A stretch of 64,000 bases of DNA from positions 62,001 to 126,000 of the forward strand of contig CAVOQD010000012.1 in the NCBI GenBank assembly GCA_963698255.1, given 5' to 3'. Shown in pieces: positions 19,484-29,051 of the stretch. Source of the DNA: JAWKOK01 sp963698255. Its GTDB lineage: Bacteria > Chloroflexota > Anaerolineae > Caldilineales > Caldilineaceae. Position numbers and translations under genes: made by a program. Each line of letters begins with the position of its first letter. The stretch's first letter is position 1. Under the pieces are notes generated by a model. The model worked only from the letters and a program-made list of their open reading frames with translations. It was not told the origin of the DNA and did not search any database.

Positions 19484-20731
19484 TCACTCACTTGACGCAA
19501 TCAGTGGTTCTCTAGGCCGAAACCGCCTATAGCCCAAGATGACAACCACCGACAGCAACGCCAGGACGGCGCTCACGAGGAAGAAACCGCGAAAGCCAAC
19601 GGCCTCTACCAGCGGACCACCCAGGGCCGCCATGATCGCCCAGCCCAGCGCCAGCCCGATGGTGAGAATTGCCGATGAGATGGTGCGCCACTGCAGCGGC
19701 ACGAGTTCCTGGCTGAAGATGTTGCGGGCTATCCCACCGAGGGATGCAATCGACACGACTGCCGAAAAGCCTAGCCCTGCGACGATCCAATTGGGCACGA
19801 GCGCCAGCACCATCAACGCGACACCCAGCGCCGCCCCAGCGCCTGCCAGGGTTCGCTCGGTTCCAAATCTCAGCATGATCTGCGGCGTGATGACAGCGAC
19901 CAACACCGGCAACAACTGGGCCAGCCCCATCACCGTGCCGATTGTCACAATGTTGACAGCCAGGTCGGTGTCCATATAGACGTTGAAGAAGGCCCGCGCG
20001 GCGCCCTCACCAGCCGTCTGTAGAAAGACAATGACCCCAAGAAGGACAAAGAGCCCGATGGGCGCTGCCGTCCGAGATGCGCTTTTCGCACCTTTTGGCA
20101 GCTTCATCGGGCTTGCACCGGCCATCAAGAAGATAGGCAGGAGGAAGACGAGCGGCGCGACCCATAGGGCCACGCGATAGGGCGCGGGACCGTCCAGCGG
20201 CTCACCTAGCAGGACGGCAAATAGCCCAGGCAGAAGGCCGGCTATCGCACCGCCCGCAAAGGCCATGACTGCGATCACAGCCGACTGCGCGGAGAACGCA
20301 TAGGGTCGCTCCGCTTCACTGGCAGCGCCCATCATATAGGGCGTACTATTGACAGTGTTGAAGGCTGCACCGATCCAGTAGATCAGCCAAGACCCATAGA
20401 TCCACGGCGTCCAAACGGTTGGCGGCAGCGCTTCCACCAGCAGCAGTAGCGCCATTCCGACTGCAACCAGACCATAGCCCATCGCCAGCGACCTGCGCAG
20501 TCCGAACCGTCGACCGATGGCGCCGGCCGGCAACGCAAAGAGGGCCCACGTCAGTTGGCCAGAGGCGATCAGCAGACCGATGAAGTCAATACCAAAACCC
20601 AGGCGCAGCAGATAGATATTGAGGAGAACGGCCTGGATGCCAAAATAGCCAAAGGCGACACATCCCCAAGCGGCAAGCAGTCGTCTGATGTCAATGTTGA
20701 AGCTGCGGGCGATTGACCAGTTGCCGAGCAT
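19484..20731 (-). CDS. Major facilitator superfamily transporter, 12 membrane segments
   Basis: A 415-residue integral membrane protein with about 12 hydrophobic segments in two halves, separated by a basic cytoplasmic loop (MKLPKGAKSASRTA). The MFS motif A-like segment GAIGRRFGLRRSLAMGY lies between segments 2 and 3. The start at 20731 has AAGGAG 6 nt upstream. The reading frame is intact. The substrate is unknown; it may be an efflux pump. Confidence 0.85.
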   Translation of the reverse strand: MLGNWSIARSFNIDIRRLLAAWGCVAFGYFGIQAVLLNIYLLRLGFGIDFIGLLIASGQLTWALFALPAGAIGRRFGLRRSLAMGYGLVAVGMALLLLVEALPPTVWTPWIYGSWLIYWIGAAFNTVNSTPYMMGAASEAERPYAFSAQSAVIAVMAFAGGAIAGLLPGLFAVLLGEPLDGPAPYRVALWVAPLVFLLPIFLMAGASPMKLPKGAKSASRTAAPIGLFVLLGVIVFLQTAGEGAARAFFNVYMDTDLAVNIVTIGTVMGLAQLLPVLVAVITPQIMLRFGTERTLAGAGAALGVALMVLALVPNWIVAGLGFSAVVSIASLGGIARNIFSQELVPLQWRTISSAILTIGLALGWAIMAALGGPLVEAVGFRGFFLVSAVLALLSVVVILGYRRFRPREPLIASSE

Positions 20732-21136
20732 GCTTGCTCCTTGTGCCGGGGAAATGAAATGGATCGCAGTCGGTATTCAGCCAACAAGGACATGAAAGCC
20801 GCTGACTAGCTGTCAGCGGCTTTCTGCGATGATCACAGTGTTGTCTCAGCAGCGAGCGGGACTTGTCCAACTCATCTTGATCGCCTAACGATTCGATTTC
20901 TTAGGGCGATGGCCGCTGACCAGCGTAGCATGTCCAGAACCCAATATCAACATTGGACAATATTTCACAAGCCGGCGGCCAGAATATCGATGTCGAATTC
21001 GGGTATGGCCCGTTCGACGTATAAGTAGCGGGAAGCGAAGAAAGTGGTAAGATGACGCCGACGCTTTCCCGAATCCACCGAAGTCCGCCAAGACTCGTCC
21101 CATGCAGACGAGCCAGTGTCAAAAGGAGAACCAACG
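20732..21136. other. Intergenic region between divergent genes
   Basis: About 400 bp between the MFS gene (minus) and the DGPF gene (plus). It contains one strong hairpin (20794-20824). Short open frames on the minus strand across 20885-21134 lack family resemblance and ribosome-binding sites, so I do not call them. Confidence 0.4.
20794..20824. terminator. Perfect 13-bp stem hairpin
   Basis: GAAAGCCGCTGAC and GTCAGCGGCTTTC pair perfectly around a 5-nt loop (TAGCT). It sits 60 nt upstream of the MFS start. It could form an upstream-leader hairpin for MFS or insulate the two divergent units. Confidence 0.5.
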
Positions 21137-21553
21137 ATGAAAGTGATGGTCCTTGTCAAAGCCAGTGCTGAGAGCGAAGCAGGCGAGATGCCCAGCACGG
21201 AAATCCTGACCGAAATGGGCGCGTACAACGAGGAGTTGGTCAAAGCCGGCGTGATGCTGGCCGGCGAAGGGCTCCATCCCAGTTCAGCAGGCGTGCGCGT
21301 CTACTTCTCCGGCAAGGAGCGCAACGTGGTGGATGGTCCCTTCACCGAGGCCAAGGAGTTGATCGCCGGCTTCTGGATGTGGCAGGTCAAATCCATGGAA
21401 GAAGCGGTTGAATGGATCAAGCGCAGCCCCTTCCAGGAGGGCCAGGTGGAGATACGTCCGGTCTTTGAGGCGGATGACTTTGGCGAAGAGTTCACGCCTG
21501 AGTTGCGCGAGCAAGAGGATCGCCTGCGGTCGCAAGTCGAGGCGAAGGAGTAG
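21137..21553 (+). CDS. YCII/DGPF-domain protein
   Basis: A 138-residue protein of the YCII family; VVDGPFTEAKELIAGFWMWQVKSMEEAVEWIKRSPF contains the DGPF signature. Proteins of this type are the usual neighbours of ECF42 sigma factors, which is the case here: VOC and sigma genes follow within 30 bp and by overlap. The role is unknown in detail; a small-molecule or signalling role is suspected. The start at 21137 has AAAAGGAG upstream. Confidence 0.85.
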   Translation: MKVMVLVKASAESEAGEMPSTEILTEMGAYNEELVKAGVMLAGEGLHPSSAGVRVYFSGKERNVVDGPFTEAKELIAGFWMWQVKSMEEAVEWIKRSPFQEGQVEIRPVFEADDFGEEFTPELREQEDRLRSQVEAKE

Positions 21554-21578
21554 GGTTCAGCACAAAGGAGACAGACCA

Positions 21579-22041
21579 ATGTCCAAAGTCACGCCTTTCC
21601 TGATGTTTGACGACCAACTCGAAGCGGCCATCGAGTTCTACACGGCCACCTTCCCGGACTCGAAAATCAAGAACGTCGCACGCAGCGGCACGGACGGCCC
21701 GATCACGTCCGCCGAATTTGTCATCGGCGGCTTATCTTTCATGGGGTACAACGGCGGCCCGCACTTCAAGTTCTCCGAAGCATTCTCGCTCTTTGTGGAC
21801 TGCGAGGATCAGGCCGAGGTGGACGAGTACTGGGACAAGCTCGTCGACGCCGGCGCAACCCCATCGCAGTGCGGCTGGATCACCGATCCGTTCGGTCTCA
21901 GTTGGCAGATCGTGCCGCGACGATTTATGGAACTCGTCGGCGACAGCGACCCGAAGAAGGTGCAGGCAGTCGTGGACGCCATGTTGACGATGGTCAAGCT
22001 CGACGTGGCGACGTTGGAAGACTGCGTACGAAAATGCCTAG
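21579..22041 (+). CDS. VOC/PhnB-like glyoxalase-fold protein (one frameshift near the C-terminus)
   Basis: About 154 residues of the PhnB/3-demethylubiquinone methyltransferase-like VOC family: MSKVTPFLMFDDQLEAAIEFYTATFPDSKI, SAEFVIGGLSFMGYNGG, GWITDPFGLSWQIVP. Skipping one base near 22022 gives a proper ending (TLEDAYENA, stop at 22041) that overlaps the sigma factor start at 22034. Without the skip, the frame runs on into the sigma gene. RBS CAAAGGAGA precedes the start. It is the middle gene of the ECF42 cluster. Confidence 0.8.
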
Positions 22042-23293
22042 TCCGTCCGCTGTCCAGCGCACCATCGACGCGGTCTGGCGCATCGAATCGGCCAAGCTCA
22101 TCGCCGCGCTCACCCGGCTGGTCGCGCGATGTGGGCCTGGCCGAGGACCTGGCGCAGGATGCCCTCGTGGCCGCGCTGGAGCAGTGGCCGTCGGATGGCG
22201 TGCCGGACAACCCCGGCGCGTGGCTGATGACGGTCGCCAAGCGGCGGGGCATCGACCGCATCCGGCGCGATCAACTGTCGGAACGCAAGGTCGCGGAACT
22301 GGGTCGCCAACTGGAAGAGGCGGAAAGAAACGGGCGCGGCGGATTTCGAACAGGTTGTGAACGACGATGTCGACGACGATCTGCTGCGCCTGATCTTCAT
22401 CGCCTGCCATCCGGTGCTGGCCACCGAGGCGCGGGTGGCCCTGACGCTGCGGCTGCTGGGCGGGCTGACCACCGAAGAGATCGCCCGCGCTTTTCTGGCG
22501 CCGACATCGACCATTGCCCAACGCATCACGCGCGCCAAACGGACGCTCTCTGCCGCGCAGATCCCCTTCGTGATTCCCGAAGGCAATGAACGGATGGCAC
22601 GCCTGGCCTCGGTGCTGGAGGTGATCTATCTCATCTTCAACGAGGGCTATTCGGCCACCGCCGGCGAGGACTGGATCCGCCCGTCGCTCTGCGAGGAGGC
22701 GTTGCGGCTGGGGCGTATCTTGGCCGAACTTGACCCCGCACGAACCGGAGGTGCATGGTCTGGTGGCGCTGATGGAGATTCAGGCATCACGGCTGCGGGC
22801 GCGTGTGGGCCCGGACGGGGAGCCGATCCTGCTGCTGGATCAGAATCGGGGTCTGTGGAATCGTCTGCTCATCAACCGCGGCCTTGCTGCGCTGGCGCGG
22901 GCCGAGCAGTTGGGCGATGCGCTCGGCCCGTACACGTTGCAGGCCGCCATCGCCGCTTGCCACGCACGCGCACGCACCGCCGAAGAAACCGACTGGCAGC
23001 AGATCGCCGCGCTCTACGACGCGCTGGCGCAACTGACGCCCTCGCCCATCGTGGAGCTGAACCGCGCCGTTGCGCTGGCCATGGCCTACGGCCCGGCGAC
23101 CGGACTGGAGCTGGTCGACCAACTCAGTGGGGAGCCGTCACTGGCGAACTATCATCTGCTGCCCAGCGTGCGCGGCGATCTGCTGGCCAAACTCGGTCGG
23201 TTCGAAGAAGCGCGTGCCGAATTCGAACGAGCCGCGTCGTTGACCCAAAATGAGCGGGAGCGTCAGTTGTTGCTCAAACGGATCACGACCTAA
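22034..23293 (+). CDS. ECF42-type RNA polymerase sigma factor with C-terminal TPR-like extension (three frameshifts)
   Basis: Extracytoplasmic-function sigma factor of about 419 residues. Region 2 is AVWRIESAKLIAALTRLV...VGLAEDLAQDALVAALEQWP, the region 4 HTH GGLTTEEIARAFLAPTSTIAQRITRAKRTL, then the long helical extension typical of ECF42 (SVLEVIYLIFNEGYSATAGEDW, PHEPEVHGLVALMEIQ, LVDQLSGEPSLANYHLLPSVRGDLLAKLGRFEEARAEFERA). One base is skipped near 22121, 22342 and 22733. It has no anti-sigma gene nearby, as expected for this group where the C-terminal extension is thought to regulate activity. It is translationally coupled to the VOC gene. Confidence 0.85.
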
Positions 23294-25725
23294 AGACCGC
23301 AGTTAGCCTCAACGAGCCGAACCGTTCGTTCATGCATGGCCAACTCGTAGGCCGTCAGCGGCTGGCCGCTATCCGCACGAAGATGCTCCGCCTCCTTGAG
23401 CAACTGTTCTGCCCTGTCAATCTCCTGTTGCGCCGCGGCCACCGCGGCCAACCCCTCCAGTGCGGCCATCATACCGCCTTTGCGCGCCAGTTCCTCGTTG
23501 ATGGCCAGGTCAGCCTCGAAGGCTTTGGTCGCGGCATCCAGGTCGTTGGCCGCCAGATGGGCCAGCCCCAAGTTGAGCAATGACCACGCTTGTCCTTCCC
23601 GATTGAGTCGGCGGTTTGAGATCTCCAAGGCTTCTTCGAAAAGCGAAATGGCCCACCGCGACTTCGCCCTGGCCCAGCACGATGCGCCCCAACACGTTGA
23701 GCGACACCGCCACGCCGCCGCCAATACCCTGCACCTGGCGCATGAGCGGCAACGCCTCGTCCAGCAAGTGGCCGGCAGTTGGGTAGTCCCCGCGGCTGCT
23801 GGCGACGGAACTCATCTGGTTGAGCACAGTGGCAATGGCCCACGGATTCCCTTGCTCTCGATAGAGGCCGAGACTCTCCGCAAGATAGAGAGCTGCCTGG
23901 TCGTACTCTCCCATGGAACTCTTGGCCGTGCCAAGTTGAAAGAGCGCCCAAGCCGTTCGCGAGGGATTGCCCAATTCACGCCACATCGCCAGGCCCTGTT
24001 CAACGGACTGAACGGCCGCCTCGTTCTCCTCCAGTGCGTGATGAAGTTCACCCAGCATCACCAGCGCTTGCGCGGTCAATGGCTGTTCTTGTGAGGTTTG
24101 AGCGAGGGCCGCTTGCAGCCAGTCACGCCCCTCACGCCAATGGCCGGCCAGATGCCAGAAACGTCCCAGCGCACCGGCCAGATGCAGCCCCAACAGCGGA
24201 TCGTTGCCCTCGTCAAGCGCCCAGTGCAGAGCCGCTCGCAGATTGGAGTGCTCTTCGTTCAACTGATAGAGCGCCGGCCACGAATTGCCCGAATAGAAGC
24301 TCGGTTCCATCGCATCGGCCAGATCGGCAAAGAAGACTGCATGTTGGCGACCGGTCTGATTGGCATCTCCGCATTCGTTCAACTTTTCCAAGAGGTAGGC
24401 GCGCAGCAGGCCATGAATGTAGTCACGCGGAGCACGGTTGCCGCTGACCGCCTGTTGCAGAAAGGCGCGAATCATCGACTTGTCAACCAGTTGCAGCCAA
24501 AAGCGGCAGTGTCGCCCCGCCAACCGTTTGGCCGGCCTGCCGCGTAAATCCGCCGCTAAAAAGTGACAATCGGGCCAGATCCCGCCGTTCTTCATCCGAC
24601 AACAGCGCCCACGAGTGATCGAAGAGATTGCGCAAGCTGCGATGGCGGGCCGGAGCGTTGCGGTCTCCTCGCGCCAAAAAGTCGATGTCACGCCCGATCT
24701 CCTCGGCGATCTCTGCCGGCGAGAGGATGTGGCTCCAGGCCGCTGCCAGTTCAATCGCCAGCGGCGCCCCCTCAAGTAGCGTGCAGATGCGCCAGATCGC
24801 CTCCTGATTGTCCGGCGTCAAGGCGAAATCGGGCGCCACCTGCGTAGCCCGCTGCACAAAGAGCAACACCGCTTCATTTTCGGCCATGTCGATAGGCAAG
24901 CCGGCCTGGGTCACGGCGAGACCGCTGAGTTCAAAGGTCTGCTCGCCGGCAAGCCGCAGCCGCTCGCGCGTGGTGACCAACAGGTGGATGCCCGCGTGGT
25001 TCTGCACTACATGGCTGACCAACGCCAGCGCTTCCTCTGCTTGATCCGTTTCGTCGTTGCCGGCATTGCCGATTAAATGCTCGAAGTTGTCGAGCACCAG
25101 CAGCAACGTGCGCCCGCCCAGCAGCGCATCGATCTGGCCGGCGGGCGTTGGTTCCTTGGGCAATGGCAGGTCCAGGGCCTTGGCAATCGCGGCAGGTATT
25201 TCCGACGGACGCGACAACGATACCAATGGGATAAAGGCGGCGCCGTCTGCGAAATGGGGTTGCAGCGTGTGGGCCGCGTGCAGAGCCAGGCGCGTCTTGC
25301 CCATGCCGCCCATGCCGGTCAGACTGACCAGATCGATGCTGTTCCGTGATCAGCAGGCGAGTCAGGATATTGATCTCCGACTGGCGTCCGATCAGGTCAT
25401 TGGCCGAGCGCATGAACGGGATCGTCTGCCGGGCGCTTGTAGGCGCTTGTTCGCCCACGCCGTCGCCGCCGACGTCCGTGCTGTTCAAGGGCGCCCGCGC
25501 GATTTGAATGAAGCACTCGACCTCTTCATCCGGCACTTGCAAGATCCGCGTCAGATGCTCGGCCATTGTCAGGGATGGCCGACGCTTGCCGCTCTCGAAA
25601 AAGCGGATGGTCTGCACCGAACAGTTGGCCAACTCGGCCAACGCTTCCTGAGTTAAATCATGTTGGGATCGTAAGCGTTTTAGCCATCGGCTCAAGGTAG
25701 GCGGATGGGCGGTCGCTGTTGCCAT
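23290..25725 (-). CDS. XRE-type HTH + NB-ARC ATPase + TPR regulator (three frameshifts)
   Basis: STAND-class regulator of about 811 residues. Residues 9-65 are a Cro/C1 helix-turn-helix (LSRWLKRLRSQHDLTQEALAELANCSVQTIRFFESGKRRPS in part), about 136-145 the P-loop TGMGGMGKT, about 207-216 Walker B LLLVLDNFEHL, followed by the NB-ARC sensor region (LLVTTRERLRLAGEQ, GAPLAIELAAAW), and TPR-like repeats to the C-terminus. One base is skipped near 25341, 24497 and 23650. The start at 25725 follows HTH family length. It is divergent from the cupin gene, and a conserved 34-bp motif lies in that intergenic region and again before the next gene, so it is the best candidate regulator of both. Confidence 0.83.
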
Positions 25726-25777
25726 TGAATGGATTCGCCTTTCAACAACCACACGATTCGTGCCGCTATTATACAGC

Positions 25778-25811
25778 TTTGTAGTGCTTTTTGTAACGGT
25801 CAGTTTCTGTT
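25778..25811 (+). promoter_or_regulatory. Candidate operator, copy 1 (upstream of cupin gene)
   Basis: A 34-bp element TTTGTAG-N8-GTAAC...AGTT.CTGTT. It is 28/34 identical to the element at 26374-26407. It lies in the regulator/cupin intergenic region, 66 nt before the cupin start and 53 nt before the regulator start. Confidence 0.5.
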
Positions 25812-25876
25812 TCTATGTGCGTTTCTGCGCTGAAATAGCAGTATCGATCTTTGACATACGGCAGAGAGGTTTACTG

Positions 25877-26362
25877 ATGAAGGACAACCGAAGGGAAGGG
25901 CAACGTCACCTGATTTTGCAACCGGGTGACGGACAGGTTTTTGACATCGCCGGCATGATGATCACGGTGAAGGCCGACGAAGGTGATCAGCACGGCGCTT
26001 TTTCGGTTTTCGAAATCCAAGTGCCTCCTCACTTTGCCGCGCAGGCACCCCACTTCCACCATGTTACGACGGAGTGGTTCTACGTCGTCCGCGGCACGCT
26101 GGCCTTCACCCTGGATGATCAGACGATCATGGCGCGTGCCGGCAGCTTTCTTCTGATTGAGCCGGGAAGCAAGCACACCTTCTGGAACCCAACGGCGGCC
26201 AGCGCCGCTCTGCTTGGTTTTCGTTCGCAGCCCAATTTTGCCGAGTACCTGGCCGAGCTAACGCAGTTGGTCGCGGGTTCGCCGGATTGGCCGCCTGCCG
26301 ACATGGCCCAGGTGTGGGCATTGGCGGAGCGATATGACGAGTTTCGACCCCGAACAAGATAA
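25877..26362 (+). CDS. Single-domain cupin protein
   Basis: A 161-residue cupin with motif 1 APHFHHVTTEWFYVVRGTLAF (His, His, Glu metal ligands) and motif 2 PGSKHTFWNPT (His). The sequence is consistent with a metal-binding cupin, binding protein or dioxygenase. The start at 25877 has AGAGAGG upstream; longer in-frame extensions would run through the operator and are unlikely. It is followed by the cupredoxin-like lipoprotein gene, which has its own copy of the same upstream motif. Confidence 0.8.
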   Translation: MKDNRREGQRHLILQPGDGQVFDIAGMMITVKADEGDQHGAFSVFEIQVPPHFAAQAPHFHHVTTEWFYVVRGTLAFTLDDQTIMARAGSFLLIEPGSKHTFWNPTAASAALLGFRSQPNFAEYLAELTQLVAGSPDWPPADMAQVWALAERYDEFRPRTR

Positions 26363-26373
26363 ACGAACTGCCG

Positions 26374-26407
26374 TTTGTAGCACTTCTTGTAACTGTTAGT
26401 TGCTGTT
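26374..26407 (+). promoter_or_regulatory. Candidate operator, copy 2 (upstream of cupredoxin-like lipoprotein gene)
   Basis: Same 34-bp motif as at 25778-25811 with six differences. It starts 12 nt after the cupin stop and lies 70 nt before the next gene's ATG (26478). Duplication of the motif at two neighbouring starts suggests a shared regulator-binding site. Confidence 0.5.
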
Positions 26408-26477
26408 GCGGCGGCCAATTTAGCGGTGTAATTGGGCCATGTCCGAAGTTCGAATTGAGCCAAAGGAGGAAATCGAT

Positions 26478-27491
26478 ATGTATTTGCAGAACCCAACGCT
26501 CGTTCTGATGAATCACGAGCAACGAGCAACCGATCTACAGCGTCACGCACAGAATCATCGTCTTATTGTACAGGTACAGGAGTCGGAGAAAATGAATGCG
26601 GACATGGTACACAATCGTTCAATCGGACCCAAGTGGGGACGGATTCTTGCCGGAACCACAGTTGCCGCCGGTCTGCTGCTGGCGGGCTGCCAGGCAATAG
26701 CGCCGTCAACGCCGTCCAGCCCCGACAGCGCACCGGTTGCGCCGCAGGCGCCTGCGCCTCTGGTGATTCGGACCAACGAGTACAGCTTTGAGGCGCCAGC
26801 CGAAATAGCCGGAGGCTGGGTCAATCTCGAGTTGATCAACGACGGCAAAGAACCCCATCACGTGCAGTTGGTGCGCCTGAATGACGGTGTCACCTATGAA
26901 GCATTTGAGGCGGCGCTGCAGGAAGGTGACCAGGCCGCCATGCCGTTGATTACCTTGGCCGGCGGCCCGGGCCCGCTCGACATCGGCGGACATCAGGAAG
27001 TGACTGTCTATCTGGAGCCGGGAGACTACTATCTGCTCTGCTTCATTCCCGATCCCCAGGGCGTGCCGCATCTGGCCCACGGCATGGCGTCGCGGCTGGC
27101 GGTCACAGGTGAGGGAAACATGGCGGAACCGGTGGCGGATGCCGAGGTCAATCTGCTCGACTTCTCATTTACGCTGCCGACGGAGATCAAGGCAGGCGTC
27201 CAGACCTGGAAGATTGTGGACGCCGGGGAACAGCCGCATGAGATTAACCTGATCAAGTTGGCAGACGGCAAGACCATGGAGGACGTCGCGAACTGGATGC
27301 ACACGCCGGAGGGTGCGCCGCCCTTCGCCAATGTCGGCGGAATGCAGGGCATCGATCCGAATGAAGCGGCTTACCTGCACCTGGATCTGGAACCCGGAGA
27401 CTACGTGGCGATCTGCCACATTCCCGACCCGGCCAGCGGCAAACCGCACGATGCCTTGGGCATGGTCCTGCCCTTCACGGTCAAGTCGTAG
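26478..27491 (+). CDS. Lipoprotein with two cupredoxin-like domains
   Basis: Two homologous domains of about 120 residues each: GGWVNLELINDGKEPHHVQL...LEPGDYYLLCFIPDPQGVPHLAHGM and AGVQTWKIVDAGEQPHEINL...LEPGDYVAICHIPDPASGKPHDALGM. The His/Cys/His/Met pattern (PHH, C, H, M) is consistent with blue-copper-like cupredoxins, so electron transfer or copper binding outside the membrane is plausible. A lipobox (AAGLLLAGC) follows about 65 residues after the first ATG. The ATG at 26478 has a strong AAAGGAGG; the lipoprotein proper probably starts at 26592, also with an RBS. The intervening 38 codons may be a leader peptide or part of the protein. Confidence 0.7.
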   Translation: MYLQNPTLVLMNHEQRATDLQRHAQNHRLIVQVQESEKMNADMVHNRSIGPKWGRILAGTTVAAGLLLAGCQAIAPSTPSSPDSAPVAPQAPAPLVIRTNEYSFEAPAEIAGGWVNLELINDGKEPHHVQLVRLNDGVTYEAFEAALQEGDQAAMPLITLAGGPGPLDIGGHQEVTVYLEPGDYYLLCFIPDPQGVPHLAHGMASRLAVTGEGNMAEPVADAEVNLLDFSFTLPTEIKAGVQTWKIVDAGEQPHEINLIKLADGKTMEDVANWMHTPEGAPPFANVGGMQGIDPNEAAYLHLDLEPGDYVAICHIPDPASGKPHDALGMVLPFTVKS

Positions 27492-27512
27492 CTCGACAGT
27501 TACACGCTGACA

Positions 27513-27601
27513 GACCGCGGATTTGGCGGATGAGGCTGATCTCCCCGGATAAAATCCGAATGAATCCGCTTTCGTCCGCCTAATTGGCCAAATCCGCGGT
27601 C
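27513..27601. repeat. Palindromic GCGGAT-type intergenic repeat, copy A
   Basis: Outer arms GACCGCGGATTTGGC (27513-27527) and its exact complement (27587-27601), with an inner imperfect stem around GGATAAAATCCG. It lies between the cupredoxin-like lipoprotein and the FAD oxidase. Related copies are at 29051-29145, 50321-50397 and 63261-63357. Confidence 0.65.
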
Positions 27602-27665
27602 CATTGGCTCTACAACCTATATGGCAACACTAAATTGCGAAGAACGACCATTGAGGAGAAATGAA

Positions 27666-29051
27666 ATGTCACTGTCAGTTTTGGACCCGATCAAACAGTT
27701 GGAGACTCCGGCTTTGAACGCCGGCATACGACCAGGCGACGCAGACTATGAGACAGCTCGCCAGACGTGGAATCTATCGGTGGATCAGCGTCCGGCCATG
27801 ATTGTCATGGCGCACAACAGCGAGGATGTGGCAGCGGCTGTGCGCTACGCTGAGCAAGCGAATCTGCCCGTTGCCGTGCAGGCGACTGGACACGGCGTGC
27901 GCAAGCCTGCCGACGGCGCGCTGCTCATCAACACGGCGCAGATGACCGATGTGCGCGTCGATGCTGAGGACCGGACGGCGTGGGTTGCCGCCGGCGCGCA
28001 GTGGGGGAGTGTGCTGGCCCAGGCGCAGACCGTCGGGCTGGCTCCGCTGCTGGGTTCATCGCCCACTGTGGGCGCGGTCGGCTACACGTTGGGCGGCGGA
28101 CTGGGCTGGCTGGCGCGCAAATATGGCCTATCTGCGGACAGCGTACGCCGGTTCGAAGTCGTCACGGCCGATGGCCAGGTGCGCTGGGTTAGCAAGGAAG
28201 AGCATGCCGATCTTTTCTGGGGTCTGCGCGGTGGCGGCGGCAGCCTGGCGGTCATCACCGGCATGGAGATCGAACTCTATCCGGTCGCTACGGTCTACGG
28301 CGGCAACCTGGTCTATCCGGCGGCGCTGGCCAAGCAAGTGTTGCTGCGCTACCGTGATTGGATCAAGACGCTGCCAGATGCCTTCACCACGTCAGCGGCC
28401 ATCATGAACTATCCGCCGATGCCGGAACTGCCCGAGTTTCTACGTGGCCAGTCGGTGATCATGGTGCGCGGCTGCTATGCCGGGCCAGTCGAGGAAGGAG
28501 AAGCGCTGCTTGCGCCGTGGCTGGGATGGCAAGCGCCCATCGCCAATCTCTTTCAGGCCATGCCGTTTGCCGACGCCGCCACGATCAGCAATGACCCGCC
28601 CGGTCCACTGCCTGGCCTGGGCAGCGGAGCCTGGCTGCGTGAATTAGACGACGAGGCCATTGACACGTTGGTCCGCTATGGCGTCAACGACCAGGGTTCG
28701 TCGCCGCTGATCATGACCGAGGTGCGCCATGCCGGCGGCGCCATCAGCCGCGTCAGCCCGGAGGCGAGCCCCATCGGCCATCGGGATGCGCCGTATGTGC
28801 TGAGCCTGGTGGCGGTCACGCCGACAGCTGCGATCTACAGCCAGGTGAGCCGTTTCATCAGCGATTTCAAGTCAGCGTTGGCCCCGGTGCTGGATGGCGT
28901 TTACATGAATTTTCTGGAGGGCGGTGAGGCGCTACGCCATACACGGGACGCCTATTCGCACGAAAATTACCGCACGCTGATGGAACTCAAAGCCAAATAC
29001 GATCCTGAGAATCGCTTCTGTCACAGCTTCAATATTCAGCCTGCTGGCTGA
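27666..29051 (+). CDS. FAD-linked oxidase/oxidoreductase with C-terminal BBE domain
   Basis: A 461-residue protein of the FAD_binding_4 / berberine-bridge-enzyme family. The FAD domain shows AVQATGHGVRKPADGALLIN and the pyrophosphate loop LLGSSPTVGAVGYTLGGGLGW, then RFEVVTADGQVRWVS and LFWGLRGGGGSLAVITGMEIEL. The C-terminal BBE segment is ENYRTLMELKAKYDPENRFCHSFNIQP. The His of TGHG could be a covalent flavin link; the Cys of bicovalent members is not clear. There is no signal peptide, so it is cytoplasmic. The start at 27666 has GAGGAGA 8 nt upstream. Intact. It follows the cupin and lipoprotein genes and may belong to the same regulon. Confidence 0.85.
   Translation: MSLSVLDPIKQLETPALNAGIRPGDADYETARQTWNLSVDQRPAMIVMAHNSEDVAAAVRYAEQANLPVAVQATGHGVRKPADGALLINTAQMTDVRVDAEDRTAWVAAGAQWGSVLAQAQTVGLAPLLGSSPTVGAVGYTLGGGLGWLARKYGLSADSVRRFEVVTADGQVRWVSKEEHADLFWGLRGGGGSLAVITGMEIELYPVATVYGGNLVYPAALAKQVLLRYRDWIKTLPDAFTTSAAIMNYPPMPELPEFLRGQSVIMVRGCYAGPVEEGEALLAPWLGWQAPIANLFQAMPFADAATISNDPPGPLPGLGSGAWLRELDDEAIDTLVRYGVNDQGSSPLIMTEVRHAGGAISRVSPEASPIGHRDAPYVLSLVAVTPTAAIYSQVSRFISDFKSALAPVLDGVYMNFLEGGEALRHTRDAYSHENYRTLMELKAKYDPENRFCHSFNIQPAG

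Noticed and set aside
20885..21134. Short minus-strand open frames upstream of the DGPF gene
   Set aside because: No ribosome-binding site, no family match, and they overlap the region needed for promoters.
6411..23310. Shared AGACCGCAGTTA downstream of two minus-strand genes (near 6415 and 23296)
   Set aside because: Only about 12 bases match and one copy overlaps the stop region of the regulator; too short to call a repeat.
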